Source: CAZUVQ01 sp964623915 (GTDB taxonomy: Bacteria > Bacillota > Clostridia > UMGS1883 > UMGS1540). From it: a stretch of DNA of 6,977 nucleotides. A model generated the notes under the pieces. The model saw only the letters and a list, made by a program, of their open reading frames with translations. It had not been told where the DNA came from and did no database searches. Position 1 is the first letter of the stretch. The number at the start of each line of letters is the position of its first letter. Below are positions 1 to 6,306 of this stretch, in pieces. A program made the position numbers and the translations under genes. Location of the stretch: contig CAZUVQ010000087.1 in assembly GCA_964623915.1 (NCBI GenBank), positions 1-6,977 of the forward strand. Direction: 5' to 3'.

Positions 1-2
1 AA

Positions 3-332
3 TTGATAATAAAGGAAACAGGCATAGAAGAAAGCATTAAAAATGCGGATATTGTAATTACAGGAGAGGGCAGAATTGATAGTCAGACTGCAATGGGAAA
101 GGTGCCCGGTGGAATAGCTTGGATAGCTAAAAAATACAATAAAACTGTTATTGCATTTTCCGGCTCTGTAACAAAGGATGCCAGAGCTTGCAATAAAAGC
201 GGCATAGATGCATATTTTCCAATTTTAAGAGAGGTGTGCACGCTTCAGGATGCGATGAATTCCAAAAATGCATACGAAAACCTTGCTGACACAGTAGAAC
301 AGGTATTTAATCTTGTTTTGAAAATAAAGTGA
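3..332 (+). CDS. Glycerate kinase, type I (GlxK/GarK family), C-terminal part, 5' end outside window
   Basis: The visible 109 codons are the C-terminal part of a glycerate kinase, which phosphorylates D-glycerate with ATP (2- or 3-phosphoglycerate depending on subfamily) and so feeds glycolysis. The family signature is clear: ITGEGRIDSQT at visible residues 19-29, followed by MGKVPGGIA, then a VIAFSGSV strand and turn (49-56), GIDAYFPI (67-74) and a C-terminal helix with the ENLADT pattern typical of these kinases. Full-length members are about 370-390 residues, so roughly two thirds lies to the left. The reading frame is open to the window edge; the TTG at position 3 is an internal leucine codon, not a start. 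The gene converges on the AraC-type gene with only 16 bp between stop codons. A link to the sugar operon 2 kb away is plausible from content but separated by two opposite-strand regulators, so it is inference. Confidence 0.9.
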   Translation: MIIKETGIEESIKNADIVITGEGRIDSQTAMGKVPGGIAWIAKKYNKTVIAFSGSVTKDARACNKSGIDAYFPILREVCTLQDAMNSKNAYENLADTVEQVFNLVLKIK

Positions 333-348
333 AGCTTTAGAAGAGTGG

Positions 349-1227
349 CTAAATATCTTTCAACTTATAATCGCCCGGAACCTTGCCAGTAACCTTTTTA
401 AAAGCACGGTTAAAGTTTGCAGTGTTGTTAAAACCACATTTTAATGCTATTTCAAGCACAGTATCTTGTGAGGTTTTAAGGATTTCAACTGATTTTTCTA
501 CACGCTTTATCGTTATGTAATCCCAAGGTGAAATGCCATTGAGTTTTTTGAAAATGGTGCAAAAATATGTTTTACTCATGTTTGCATTTTGCGCTATAGT
601 TTCAAGGGCTATGTCACTTGTCAAATTATAATCAATATAATTCATTGCTTTTTCAAGGCTGATAAGGCTTTGGGTTTTTGCAGAAAAAGCAGAGCCTTTT
701 TTAACATAGTCATAGCCTCGTATTGCCATAACGAGGATTTTCAACAGTTCAACCTTAATCATCAGCTCATATTCAGACTGTTTTTCTAAAAACTCATTTT
801 CTATTTCAAACAAAAGATTTCGTATCTTTTCTGTTGTTGGATTTTCCCTATTAAATCGGTTCTCAAATTTTTCATTTCTTTCAAAAAAAATATTTAGATA
901 TTTCAGGTCAAACATATTATTTCCCGGTGACCAAATAAATCTTGGCTCAACATGTATATTCATAAGGTTCATTGGTTCATCTGCATAAATATCGGTAATA
1001 CAGTGCACCTCGTCACTGCTGAACATAAAAACATCGCCCTTTAGAAATTCATATTGCTTTTTGCCTACCGTGTAAACACCTTTACCCGATTTGAAAACTG
1101 AAATTTCAAACTCAGTATGGTGATGTTCTCTGTAAACCCTTTGTCCTGCCGAAACTGTTGAGTGAAACAGCTTAAACATATATTTATTGCTTTCTCCCGA
1201 TTTTATGACAGACTCGTTGAATATCAT
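349..1227 (-). CDS. AraC-family transcriptional regulator with N-terminal cupin domain
   Basis: A DNA-binding regulator of 292 residues. The N-terminal part (about 15-95) is an AraC-type cupin ligand-binding fold, with HHHTEFEIS at 35-43, a GKGVYTVG turn and the KGDVFMFSSDEVH strand pair (63-75). The C-terminal ~100 residues carry two helix-turn-helix units: about 205-230 (LETIAQNANMSKTYF then FKKLNG) and about 257-281 (LEIALKCGFNNTANFNRAFKK then TG), the standard AraC/XylS layout. Start choice: the open frame extends to a TTG at 1239, but GGAGGA (1232-1237) lies inside that extension and is spaced correctly for the ATG at 1227, so ATG is preferred. A sigma-A promoter lies just upstream. Family members usually activate a nearby catabolic gene in response to a sugar; the ligand here is unknown. 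It could control the glycerate kinase, the isomerase operon, or both. Confidence 0.93.
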   Translation of the reverse strand: MIFNESVIKSGESNKYMFKLFHSTVSAGQRVYREHHHTEFEISVFKSGKGVYTVGKKQYEFLKGDVFMFSSDEVHCITDIYADEPMNLMNIHVEPRFIWSPGNNMFDLKYLNIFFERNEKFENRFNRENPTTEKIRNLLFEIENEFLEKQSEYELMIKVELLKILVMAIRGYDYVKKGSAFSAKTQSLISLEKAMNYIDYNLTSDIALETIAQNANMSKTYFCTIFKKLNGISPWDYITIKRVEKSVEILKTSQDTVLEIALKCGFNNTANFNRAFKKVTGKVPGDYKLKDI

Positions 1228-1231
1228 AATA

Positions 1232-1237
1232 TCCTCC
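1232..1237 (-). promoter_or_regulatory. Ribosome binding site that fixes the AraC-type gene start
   Basis: On the minus strand the sequence reads GGAGGA TATT ATG. The Shine-Dalgarno sits 4 bases before the ATG at 1227, and it would fall within the coding region if the TTG at 1239 were used. This supports ATG 1227 as the true start. Confidence 0.85.
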
Positions 1238-1255
1238 AAAATCGTAATATACTTT

Positions 1256-1284
1256 ATATTAAATGTTTATTTTAAAAAAGTCAA
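1256..1284 (-). promoter_or_regulatory. Sigma-A promoter of the AraC-type gene
   Basis: Read on the minus strand, TTGACT (1284-1279) is followed by a 17-base spacer and TAATAT (1261-1256). The predicted transcript start near 1249 leaves a 5' leader of about 20 bases containing the GGAGGA ribosome binding site. This also implies the AraC-type gene is transcribed independently of the rpiR-type gene upstream, although no terminator is evident between them. Confidence 0.75.
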
Positions 1285-1351
1285 TAGGGGGAAGCAAATG
1301 AATATTACAAATATTGCCGAGGAGCATGACAGCGGATATAATAGATATAGT

Positions 1352-2188
1352 TTAATATTTTTTGCTATGCAGTGCTTGTTCTGTATCATCAATCGCCTTT
1401 ATCAATGTCTTGTTGTTTTTACTGACCATGTAAAGATAAATTGCATTGATGATGGCAAGGGCAGAAATACGTGAGTACAGCCCTAAAATTGTGTACTGCG
1501 TTTCGGGTGACTGCGTAAATAGTGCAATATCACTTTGCTTTAAAATAGGGGATTTGCCTTTGTTTGTGATGCAAATTGTAGTCGCATTTTTGGACTTTGC
1601 GATTTTCAGCGCATCCACTATGTCTTTTGAAGAACCTGAATGAGAGATGCCGATTGCAACGTCTTTTTCTGTAAGGTGAGAGGCGGCGATTGCCTGCATA
1701 TGATTATCGCTGTAGGCTACAGCGTTTCGCCCTGCTCGTAGGAACTTATGCCCTGCATCCATAGCCAAAGACGAGGAATTTCCAAGGCCGAAAATTACCA
1801 CCTTTTCTGCCAAAAAAATCTTTTGTGCAGCTTGTTCAATCAAATCTTTATCTATTACTTTTTTTGTGAGTTCAAGCGATGAGTATATCTCGTTTGAAAC
1901 CTTTTCCAAAATTTCAAAACAGCTGTCAGCTTCGGTGATATTCTCACTGATTCGTTTTTTTCCACTTTCCTTAGCAAGTGAAATTTTAAGCTCTTGATAA
2001 CCACCAAATCCAAGCCTTTTCGCAAATCTCACAATGGTTGCCTCACTGCTTTTACATTTTTCAGCAAGCTCAACTATGGAAAGCGGCAGTATTTCATCTG
2101 GGTTTTCTAAAATCCATTCTGCGATTTTTTTTTCCGATTTGCCCATTTCATTATATAATACCTTCATTTGAAGTGATGTTCTGTTCAT
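1352..2188 (-). CDS. RpiR/MurR-family transcriptional regulator (HTH + SIS domain)
   Basis: A 278-residue regulator with the complete RpiR architecture and typical length. The N-terminal HTH_6 domain spans about 1-77, with the recognition region SIVELAEKCKSSEATIVRFAKRLGFGGY (positions 37-64, key residues S48, T51, R54, F55, G60, F61). The C-terminal SIS sugar-phosphate-binding domain spans about 115-255, with the phosphate-binding loops FGLGNSSS (133-140) and ISHSGSS (181-187) and the helix after them. RpiR proteins sense phosphosugars and mostly repress, sometimes activate, adjacent sugar catabolism genes. Start: ATG at 2188 with AGAGGA seven bases upstream; an in-frame ATG seven codons later has no comparable site. 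The gene is divergent from the isomerase operon, sharing a 175-bp control region, which makes that operon the most likely target. Confidence 0.95.
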   Translation of the reverse strand: MNRTSLQMKVLYNEMGKSEKKIAEWILENPDEILPLSIVELAEKCKSSEATIVRFAKRLGFGGYQELKISLAKESGKKRISENITEADSCFEILEKVSNEIYSSLELTKKVIDKDLIEQAAQKIFLAEKVVIFGLGNSSSLAMDAGHKFLRAGRNAVAYSDNHMQAIAASHLTEKDVAIGISHSGSSKDIVDALKIAKSKNATTICITNKGKSPILKQSDIALFTQSPETQYTILGLYSRISALAIINAIYLYMVSKNNKTLIKAIDDTEQALHSKKY

Positions 2189-2202
2189 ATCTGAATCCTC
2201 TA

Positions 2203-2212
2203 TTTCAAAAAT
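2203..2212. repeat. Direct repeat copy 1, TTTCAAAAAT
   Basis: The 10-mer TTTCAAAAAT here recurs exactly at 2268-2277, 65 bp away (about six helical turns). This copy lies in the predicted 5' leader of the rpiR-type gene; the other overlaps the left arm of the operator candidate. It may be a second half-site for autoregulation, but the DNA is very AT-rich and chance is possible. Confidence 0.35.
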
Positions 2213-2226
2213 ATTTTACAATTAGA

Positions 2227-2255
2227 ATTATATAGTATATAAATATATTTGTCAA
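2227..2255 (-). promoter_or_regulatory. Perfect-consensus sigma-A promoter of the rpiR-type gene
   Basis: On the minus strand TTGACA (2255-2250), a 17-base spacer and TATAAT (2232-2227) match the vegetative consensus at all 12 positions with optimal spacing. The predicted start is near 2220, giving a leader of about 32 bases that contains the AGAGGA ribosome binding site. Such a strong promoter for a regulator gene suggests that expression is limited by autorepression or by the AT-rich flanking context, which is inference. Confidence 0.85.
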
Positions 2256-2262
2256 TATAAAA

Positions 2263-2291
2263 ATAATTTTCAAAAATGTATTGAAATTAAT
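2263..2291. promoter_or_regulatory. Inverted repeat, candidate RpiR-type operator overlapping the operon -35 box
   Basis: The arms ATAATTTTCAA (2263-2273) and TTGAAATTAAT (2281-2291) are separated by seven bases and pair at 9 of 11 positions, with a perfect inner TTTCAA/TTGAAA core. The right arm contains the -35 hexamer of the rightward promoter, and the element sits between the two divergent promoters. Known RpiR regulators bind dyads in such positions; occupancy here would block the operon promoter. The assignment to the neighbouring regulator is inferred from position only. Confidence 0.55.
2268..2277. repeat. Direct repeat copy 2, TTTCAAAAAT
   Basis: Exact second copy of the 10-mer at 2203-2212. 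It covers the inner part of the left operator arm and runs into the spacer of the inverted repeat. Confidence 0.35.
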
Positions 2292-2309
2292 TTTTGTTTA
2301 TTGTATAAT
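2281..2309 (+). promoter_or_regulatory. Sigma-A promoter of the isomerase-oxidoreductase-aldolase operon
   Basis: TTGAAA (2281-2286), a 17-base spacer and TATAAT (2304-2309). The predicted start near 2316 gives a leader of about 48 bases before the ATG at 2364. The -35 box is the right arm of the inverted repeat at 2263-2291, which implies repression by steric hindrance. Confidence 0.8.
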
Positions 2310-2363
2310 GTATTTGTTTAGATGTTAAATTTATGAAAATGATTTTTATAAGGAGCGTGCTTT

Positions 2364-3767
2364 ATGCTTGATTACAAATTAAAAATAGGGTTGTTTCCCG
2401 AAAGGCGTGACCTTGCGGATGCAAAAACAAGGAAAGGCATATTTGAGCCGGCAAAAGCTGTCGAAAACAAAAATTCAATTGTCAAATACTTAAAAGAGAA
2501 TTTTAAGGACGAAATGACGGAATTTGTCGACCTTGAATGGCTGAATGACGAGGGGCTTTTATACTCAACGAATGACTGCGCAAAGGTGCGGGATTTTTAT
2601 CTGAAAGAAAAGGTAGATGCAATTTTTATTATCAACTGTAATTTCGGCAACGAGGAAGCCGCCGGAACAATAGCAAAAATGATGAATCTGCCAACGCTTT
2701 TGTGGGGGCCTCAGGATATGGTGTTTGAAGCTGACGGTATGAGATATACCGATTGTCATTGTGGGCTTTTTGCAATCAGCAAGCAATTAAGGCGGCTTAG
2801 TATTCCTTTTTCTTACATAGAAAATTGTCAGATTAATGAAAATGTTTTTACAGAAGGATTTAAAAAGTTTTTGTCAGTAGCGTGCATGGTGAAGAATTTT
2901 AGAAACTTAAAGGTTACGCAAATCGGTACAAGGCTTAACCCATTTAAAAGCGTCATGTCAAACGAACTGGAGCTTACCGAAAAATTTGGTATTAATATCT
3001 CAACTGTAAATATGACAATAATGACAGAAAAATTAAACCGTTTACTTGAGGATAAATCCAAAGAGTTAGATAAAGATTTGGAAAAGCTTAAAGCAGACTA
3101 TGACGTCGGCGTTCTTGATGATGTGGTTTTACGAAAAATGCTAACATTTGTCTATGCGTATATTGAAGTATTTAATGATACAAATGCGGATGTAATTTTG
3201 AGTGAATGCTGGACATGTATGCCGCAGGCATTCGGTGCAAATCCATGTCTTGCTATGAGTATTCTTTATGATATGGGATATATTGTAACCTGTGAATCCG
3301 ATATGCATGGGGCGATTTCACAGGCAATATTATTGTGCGCTTCAAGAGGAAAGGAAAAACCGCTGTTTGGTGAATTTACAGTAAAGCATCCCACTAATAA
3401 AAATGCAGAGCTTTTATGGCACTGTGGGCCGTTCCCGATTTCTGTCAAAAAGGAAGGGGAAAAAGCAAAGCTGTTCAATACGAAACCCAGTTTCAGGGCA
3501 AAGGACGGCGAATATACAATTGCACGTTTCCAGGGCGACAGGGGAAATTACACTTTGCTTGGTGGTAAATTCAATACAACAGATGGGCCGCATACCTTTG
3601 GCACATATCTTTGGGCGGAGTTTGAAAACTTATCAAAGGTTGAACGAAAGCTTATTGAAGGGCCGTATATTCACCATATGAGCGAGATTTTCGGTACATA
3701 TACTGATATGCTGAAAGAATTCTGTAAATATATTCCATGCCTTGAATTTGACTCAATAAATGATTAA
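2364..3767 (+). CDS. L-fucose/L-arabinose isomerase-fold protein (putative aldose-ketose isomerase)
   Basis: A 467-residue protein with the layout of the fucose/arabinose isomerase superfamily: an N-terminal Rossmann-like domain beginning KIGLFPERRD (7-16), a second domain starting near LLWGPQD (112-118), and a C-terminal catalytic part. Candidate divalent-metal ligands, by analogy with the Glu/Asp/His set of FucI, are E281 in SECWTCMPQAFG, E311 or D313 in CESDMHGA, and H437/H438 in PYIHHMSE. It has 14 cysteines, including TDCHCG (129-134). It is shorter than E. coli FucI (about 590 residues). The likely role is metal-dependent aldose-ketose isomerisation in the cytoplasm; the sugar cannot be deduced. 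Start: ATG 2364 with AAGGAG (2350-2355) eight bases upstream. It is first in the operon, 11 bp before the flavoprotein gene. A fold-only relative with altered chemistry is possible. Confidence 0.8.
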   Translation: MLDYKLKIGLFPERRDLADAKTRKGIFEPAKAVENKNSIVKYLKENFKDEMTEFVDLEWLNDEGLLYSTNDCAKVRDFYLKEKVDAIFIINCNFGNEEAAGTIAKMMNLPTLLWGPQDMVFEADGMRYTDCHCGLFAISKQLRRLSIPFSYIENCQINENVFTEGFKKFLSVACMVKNFRNLKVTQIGTRLNPFKSVMSNELELTEKFGINISTVNMTIMTEKLNRLLEDKSKELDKDLEKLKADYDVGVLDDVVLRKMLTFVYAYIEVFNDTNADVILSECWTCMPQAFGANPCLAMSILYDMGYIVTCESDMHGAISQAILLCASRGKEKPLFGEFTVKHPTNKNAELLWHCGPFPISVKKEGEKAKLFNTKPSFRAKDGEYTIARFQGDRGNYTLLGGKFNTTDGPHTFGTYLWAEFENLSKVERKLIEGPYIHHMSEIFGTYTDMLKEFCKYIPCLEFDSIND

Positions 3768-3778
3768 GGAGAAGCAAA

Positions 3779-5197
3779 ATGAATGATTTTTTAATGGATA
3801 TGATAGCGTCTGAGCTTGAAGATGCTGTAGGTAGAGAAAACTGTTCCACGAGAGCAATTGATAAGCTAACGCATAGCGTTGATTATTTCTGGCTGTCAAG
3901 AATGTGGGCAGACAGAGGGCTTCGTATGCCCGAAGGAGATTTTGTTGTATCGCCGAAAAATACAGAGGAAACCTCAAAGGTTTTGAAAATAGCGAATTAC
4001 TACAAAATCCCTGTAACAACATGGGGTGGCGGCGGCGGAACCCAGGGTGGAGCACTTCCCGTTAGCGGCGGTATTTTGCTTGATACAAAGCGTATGAACG
4101 AAATTTACGATGTTAATACCGACAGTATGTACATAGAATGCGGAACAGGCGCAATTTATAAACATATCGAATGGGCGGCAAACGAGAAGGGCTACGCTAC
4201 AATGCATTACCCCAGTTCGCTTACCTGTTCGACGGTAGGAGGATTTTTAGCGCACAGAGGTATTGGTGTTTCCTCTACCAAATACGGTAAAATTGACGAT
4301 ATGGTGCTTGGTATGGAGGTTGTTCTTCCTAACGGTGATATTATTGAAACTGCTCGTGCTCCAAAGCATGCGGCAGGCCCTGACCTGAATCAGATTTTTA
4401 TCGGCTCAGAGGGTACGCTTGGCATTATGACCAAAGCGCAGATGAGAATTTACAATCAGCCTGAAGACAGAAGGTTCAGAGCATTTTTGTTCCACAATAT
4501 GACGGACGCATTTAAAGCAGGCAAAGAGATACTTCAAAAATTTAAGCCTTCTGTTATGCGTTTGTATGACGAAGCGGAAACGGCAACTTTAATCAAAAAA
4601 ATAGTTGGTGTTGAGAAAAAAGGCGCATTTATGAATATTGCTCTTGAAGGGGTAAAAGAATTAGTTGATGTTGAACATAAAATTCTTATGGAAACCTTCA
4701 AAAAATATGGTGCTGAGGATTTAGGAAGCGAATACGGCGAAAAATGGTGGAAAGAAAAAATAACCTTCTTCTATCCGGGACATATGATGGATTTACCTCA
4801 AATGTTCGGCACAATGGATACAATTGCTCCTTATGATAAAATTGAAAAAATATATTGGGAAATGAAAAAGGCGATTGAAACAAACTTCCCAATGGCAAGG
4901 TTTATTGCCCATTTTTCACACTGGTATGAATGGGGATGCATGATATATGACAGATTTATTGTGGATGATGTTCCGCAGGATCCACATGAAGCACTTCGCT
5001 TGCACAATGCAATATGGAACTGCGGAGTAAGAACTGCAATTGCAAATGGTGGTGTTGTTAATGATCACCATGGAGTTGGGATTAAACTCGGCAGACTTAT
5101 GAAGGAACAGTACGGCCCTGCAATGCAGGTATTTGAGGGTCTTAAAAAACAGCTTGATCCTAACGGTATAATGAATCCGTATAAGCTTGGTTTATAA
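3779..5197 (+). CDS. FAD-linked oxidoreductase, alkyl-DHAP synthase/GlcD-like (VAO/PCMH family)
   Basis: A 472-residue soluble flavoprotein. The FAD-binding PCMH domain covers about 50-230: FVVSPKNTEE (55-64), the glycine-rich pyrophosphate loop WGGGGGTQGG (82-91), PSSLTCSTVGG (145-155), AGPDLNQIFIGSEGTLG (199-215). The C-terminal FAD-oxidase domain ends in DPNGIMNP (460-467), close to the GlcD pattern. Several features resemble alkyl-dihydroxyacetonephosphate synthase more than glycolate or lactate oxidases: GPD before the GSEGTLG loop, arginine R261 in MRLYDE (matching RLMD of AGPS), and NGG...DHHGVG (423-434), which parallels the AGPS active-site NGG...HHHGVG. Whether it catalyses an AGPS-type reaction or a hydroxy-acid oxidation is open; the adjacent iron-sulfur gene favours an electron-transferring dehydrogenase. 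Start ATG 3779 follows AAGGAG (3766-3771), which overlaps the upstream stop codon, so translation is probably coupled. Confidence 0.9.
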   Translation: MNDFLMDMIASELEDAVGRENCSTRAIDKLTHSVDYFWLSRMWADRGLRMPEGDFVVSPKNTEETSKVLKIANYYKIPVTTWGGGGGTQGGALPVSGGILLDTKRMNEIYDVNTDSMYIECGTGAIYKHIEWAANEKGYATMHYPSSLTCSTVGGFLAHRGIGVSSTKYGKIDDMVLGMEVVLPNGDIIETARAPKHAAGPDLNQIFIGSEGTLGIMTKAQMRIYNQPEDRRFRAFLFHNMTDAFKAGKEILQKFKPSVMRLYDEAETATLIKKIVGVEKKGAFMNIALEGVKELVDVEHKILMETFKKYGAEDLGSEYGEKWWKEKITFFYPGHMMDLPQMFGTMDTIAPYDKIEKIYWEMKKAIETNFPMARFIAHFSHWYEWGCMIYDRFIVDDVPQDPHEALRLHNAIWNCGVRTAIANGGVVNDHHGVGIKLGRLMKEQYGPAMQVFEGLKKQLDPNGIMNPYKLGL

Positions 5198-5223
5198 GTT
5201 TAATAATAAGGGAGGATTTTCGT

Positions 5224-6306
5224 ATGCTTATTTCACAAAAAAGTAAAGAAACTATAGATAGCTGCCGTTTTTGCTGGATGTGCCGTCATATTTGCCCCGT
5301 CGGTAATGCGACAGGACAGGAAAGGAATACGGCAAGAGCAAGAGCACTTGCGCTTTCATTAGTTGAAAGAGGAGCTGAACCTTTAAGTGGTGTAGCTGAT
5401 AATATATATGAATGTACACTATGTGGAGCGTGTACAAATGATTGTATTACAGGATGGGATCCTGTAAAATTTACAAAAGAGGTTCGCCTTGAGCTTGCTT
5501 TAAATGGGGAAACACCTTCATACATAAGCAAGCTAATTGATAACATTTTTGAAACAGGCAATGTTTATGGTATGACAGGCTACAGTGAGGATTTAAAATC
5601 TGAAATTGAAAAATTGCCGAAATCATCTGACACACTGCTGTTTTTAGGAAAAGATGCAATTTATAAAAGCCCAAAATCTGCTGTAAATGCAATTAAATTG
5701 CTGAGGGCGGCAGGTGTAGATTTTACTGTTTTATCAGATGAACCTGACAGTGGCTACGCCTTGGATTTTTTAATAGGTGCAGCTGATGAAACAAAAGCTG
5801 TAATGCAGAAAACAGCACAAAAGCTTGATTTTAAAACAATAGTTACATATGACCCGGCAGATGCAAAGGTTTTTTTACGTGAATACAAGGAGTGGGGCAT
5901 TAAACTAAAAGGAGAAGTGAAAACATTTACTTCTTTTGTTGCAGAGCTTATTTCAAGTGGAAAACTAAAAGTTAAAAAATCTGATAAAACATTTACCGTT
6001 CAGGACAGCTCAATTTTAGCGAGAGATTTAGAAGAATCCAAGCCGATACGTGAAATATTAAGTTATTGCGGAAATGTAAAAGAAATGTTATTATATAATA
6101 AAGACACAGTGTTAGCAGGCAATCTCATCATGAATGAGTATATGCCGCTCGTAATGGCAGATGTTGCAAAAGCAAGAGTAATAAACGCAAAAAATATGAA
6201 CGCTGAAACTTTAGTTACCGAGTCACCGGCAGAATATGAAATGCTTAAATCTGTCGGCGGAATTGATATTATGTCAGTTGAGGAGGTTGTTCTTCAGTGC
6301 TTGTAG
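5224..6306 (+). CDS. GlcF/GlpC-like double [4Fe-4S] protein with cysteine-free CCG domains
   Basis: A 360-residue electron-transfer subunit, probable partner of the flavoprotein encoded just upstream. The N-terminus holds two ferredoxin-type clusters: C14-x2-C17-x2-C20-x3-C24-P and C64-x2-C67-x2-C70-x3-C74. The rest (about 135-345) follows the tandem CCG-domain (HdrB/GlcF-like) pattern, but the cysteine positions are substituted: LFLGKD for the usual GC (139-144), DSG for CCG (175-177), DPAD for CPxC (210-213), QDSSILAR for HDPCHLGR (260-267), LAG for CCG (297-299) and SPAE for CPxC (334-337). Only C282 and C359 remain outside the ferredoxin part. The fold therefore seems kept while the second metal or disulfide site is gone. 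There is no membrane segment. Start ATG 5224 has GGAGG (5211-5215) eight bases upstream; the gene is 26 bp after the flavoprotein and overlaps the aldolase gene by 10 bp. Confidence 0.88.
   Translation: MLISQKSKETIDSCRFCWMCRHICPVGNATGQERNTARARALALSLVERGAEPLSGVADNIYECTLCGACTNDCITGWDPVKFTKEVRLELALNGETPSYISKLIDNIFETGNVYGMTGYSEDLKSEIEKLPKSSDTLLFLGKDAIYKSPKSAVNAIKLLRAAGVDFTVLSDEPDSGYALDFLIGAADETKAVMQKTAQKLDFKTIVTYDPADAKVFLREYKEWGIKLKGEVKTFTSFVAELISSGKLKVKKSDKTFTVQDSSILARDLEESKPIREILSYCGNVKEMLLYNKDTVLAGNLIMNEYMPLVMADVAKARVINAKNMNAETLVTESPAEYEMLKSVGGIDIMSVEEVVLQCL
6281..6286 (+). promoter_or_regulatory. Ribosome binding site of the aldolase gene, inside the upstream gene
   Basis: AGGAGG lies within the last codons of the iron-sulfur gene, 10 bases before the GTG at 6297. 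No other in-frame start codon is near, and GTG gives the usual class II aldolase N-terminus (LVGLKDIL), so this site decides the start. Confidence 0.75.

Noticed and set aside
336..353. Possible bidirectional terminator between the convergent glycerate kinase and AraC-type genes
   Set aside because: Only a five-pair stem TTTAG/CTAAA with an eight-base loop and no following T run; too weak to call.
1228..1239. TTG start at 1239 for the AraC-type gene, adding four residues
   Set aside because: The extension consists of the Shine-Dalgarno GGAGGA for the ATG at 1227; no separate binding site serves the TTG.
2229..2241. TATATAGTATATA palindrome in the divergent control region
   Set aside because: Low-complexity AT sequence that coincides with the spacer and -10 of the rpiR promoter; no independent evidence for an operator.
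3753..4207. Overlapping minus-strand open frames opposite the flavoprotein gene (and similar ones elsewhere)
   Set aside because: No ribosome binding sites or recognisable motifs; they are antisense shadows of strongly supported genes.
5198..5223. Possible internal promoter or terminator between flavoprotein and Fe-S genes
   Set aside because: The 26 bases hold only an AT stretch and the GGAGG ribosome binding site; no hairpin or promoter boxes.
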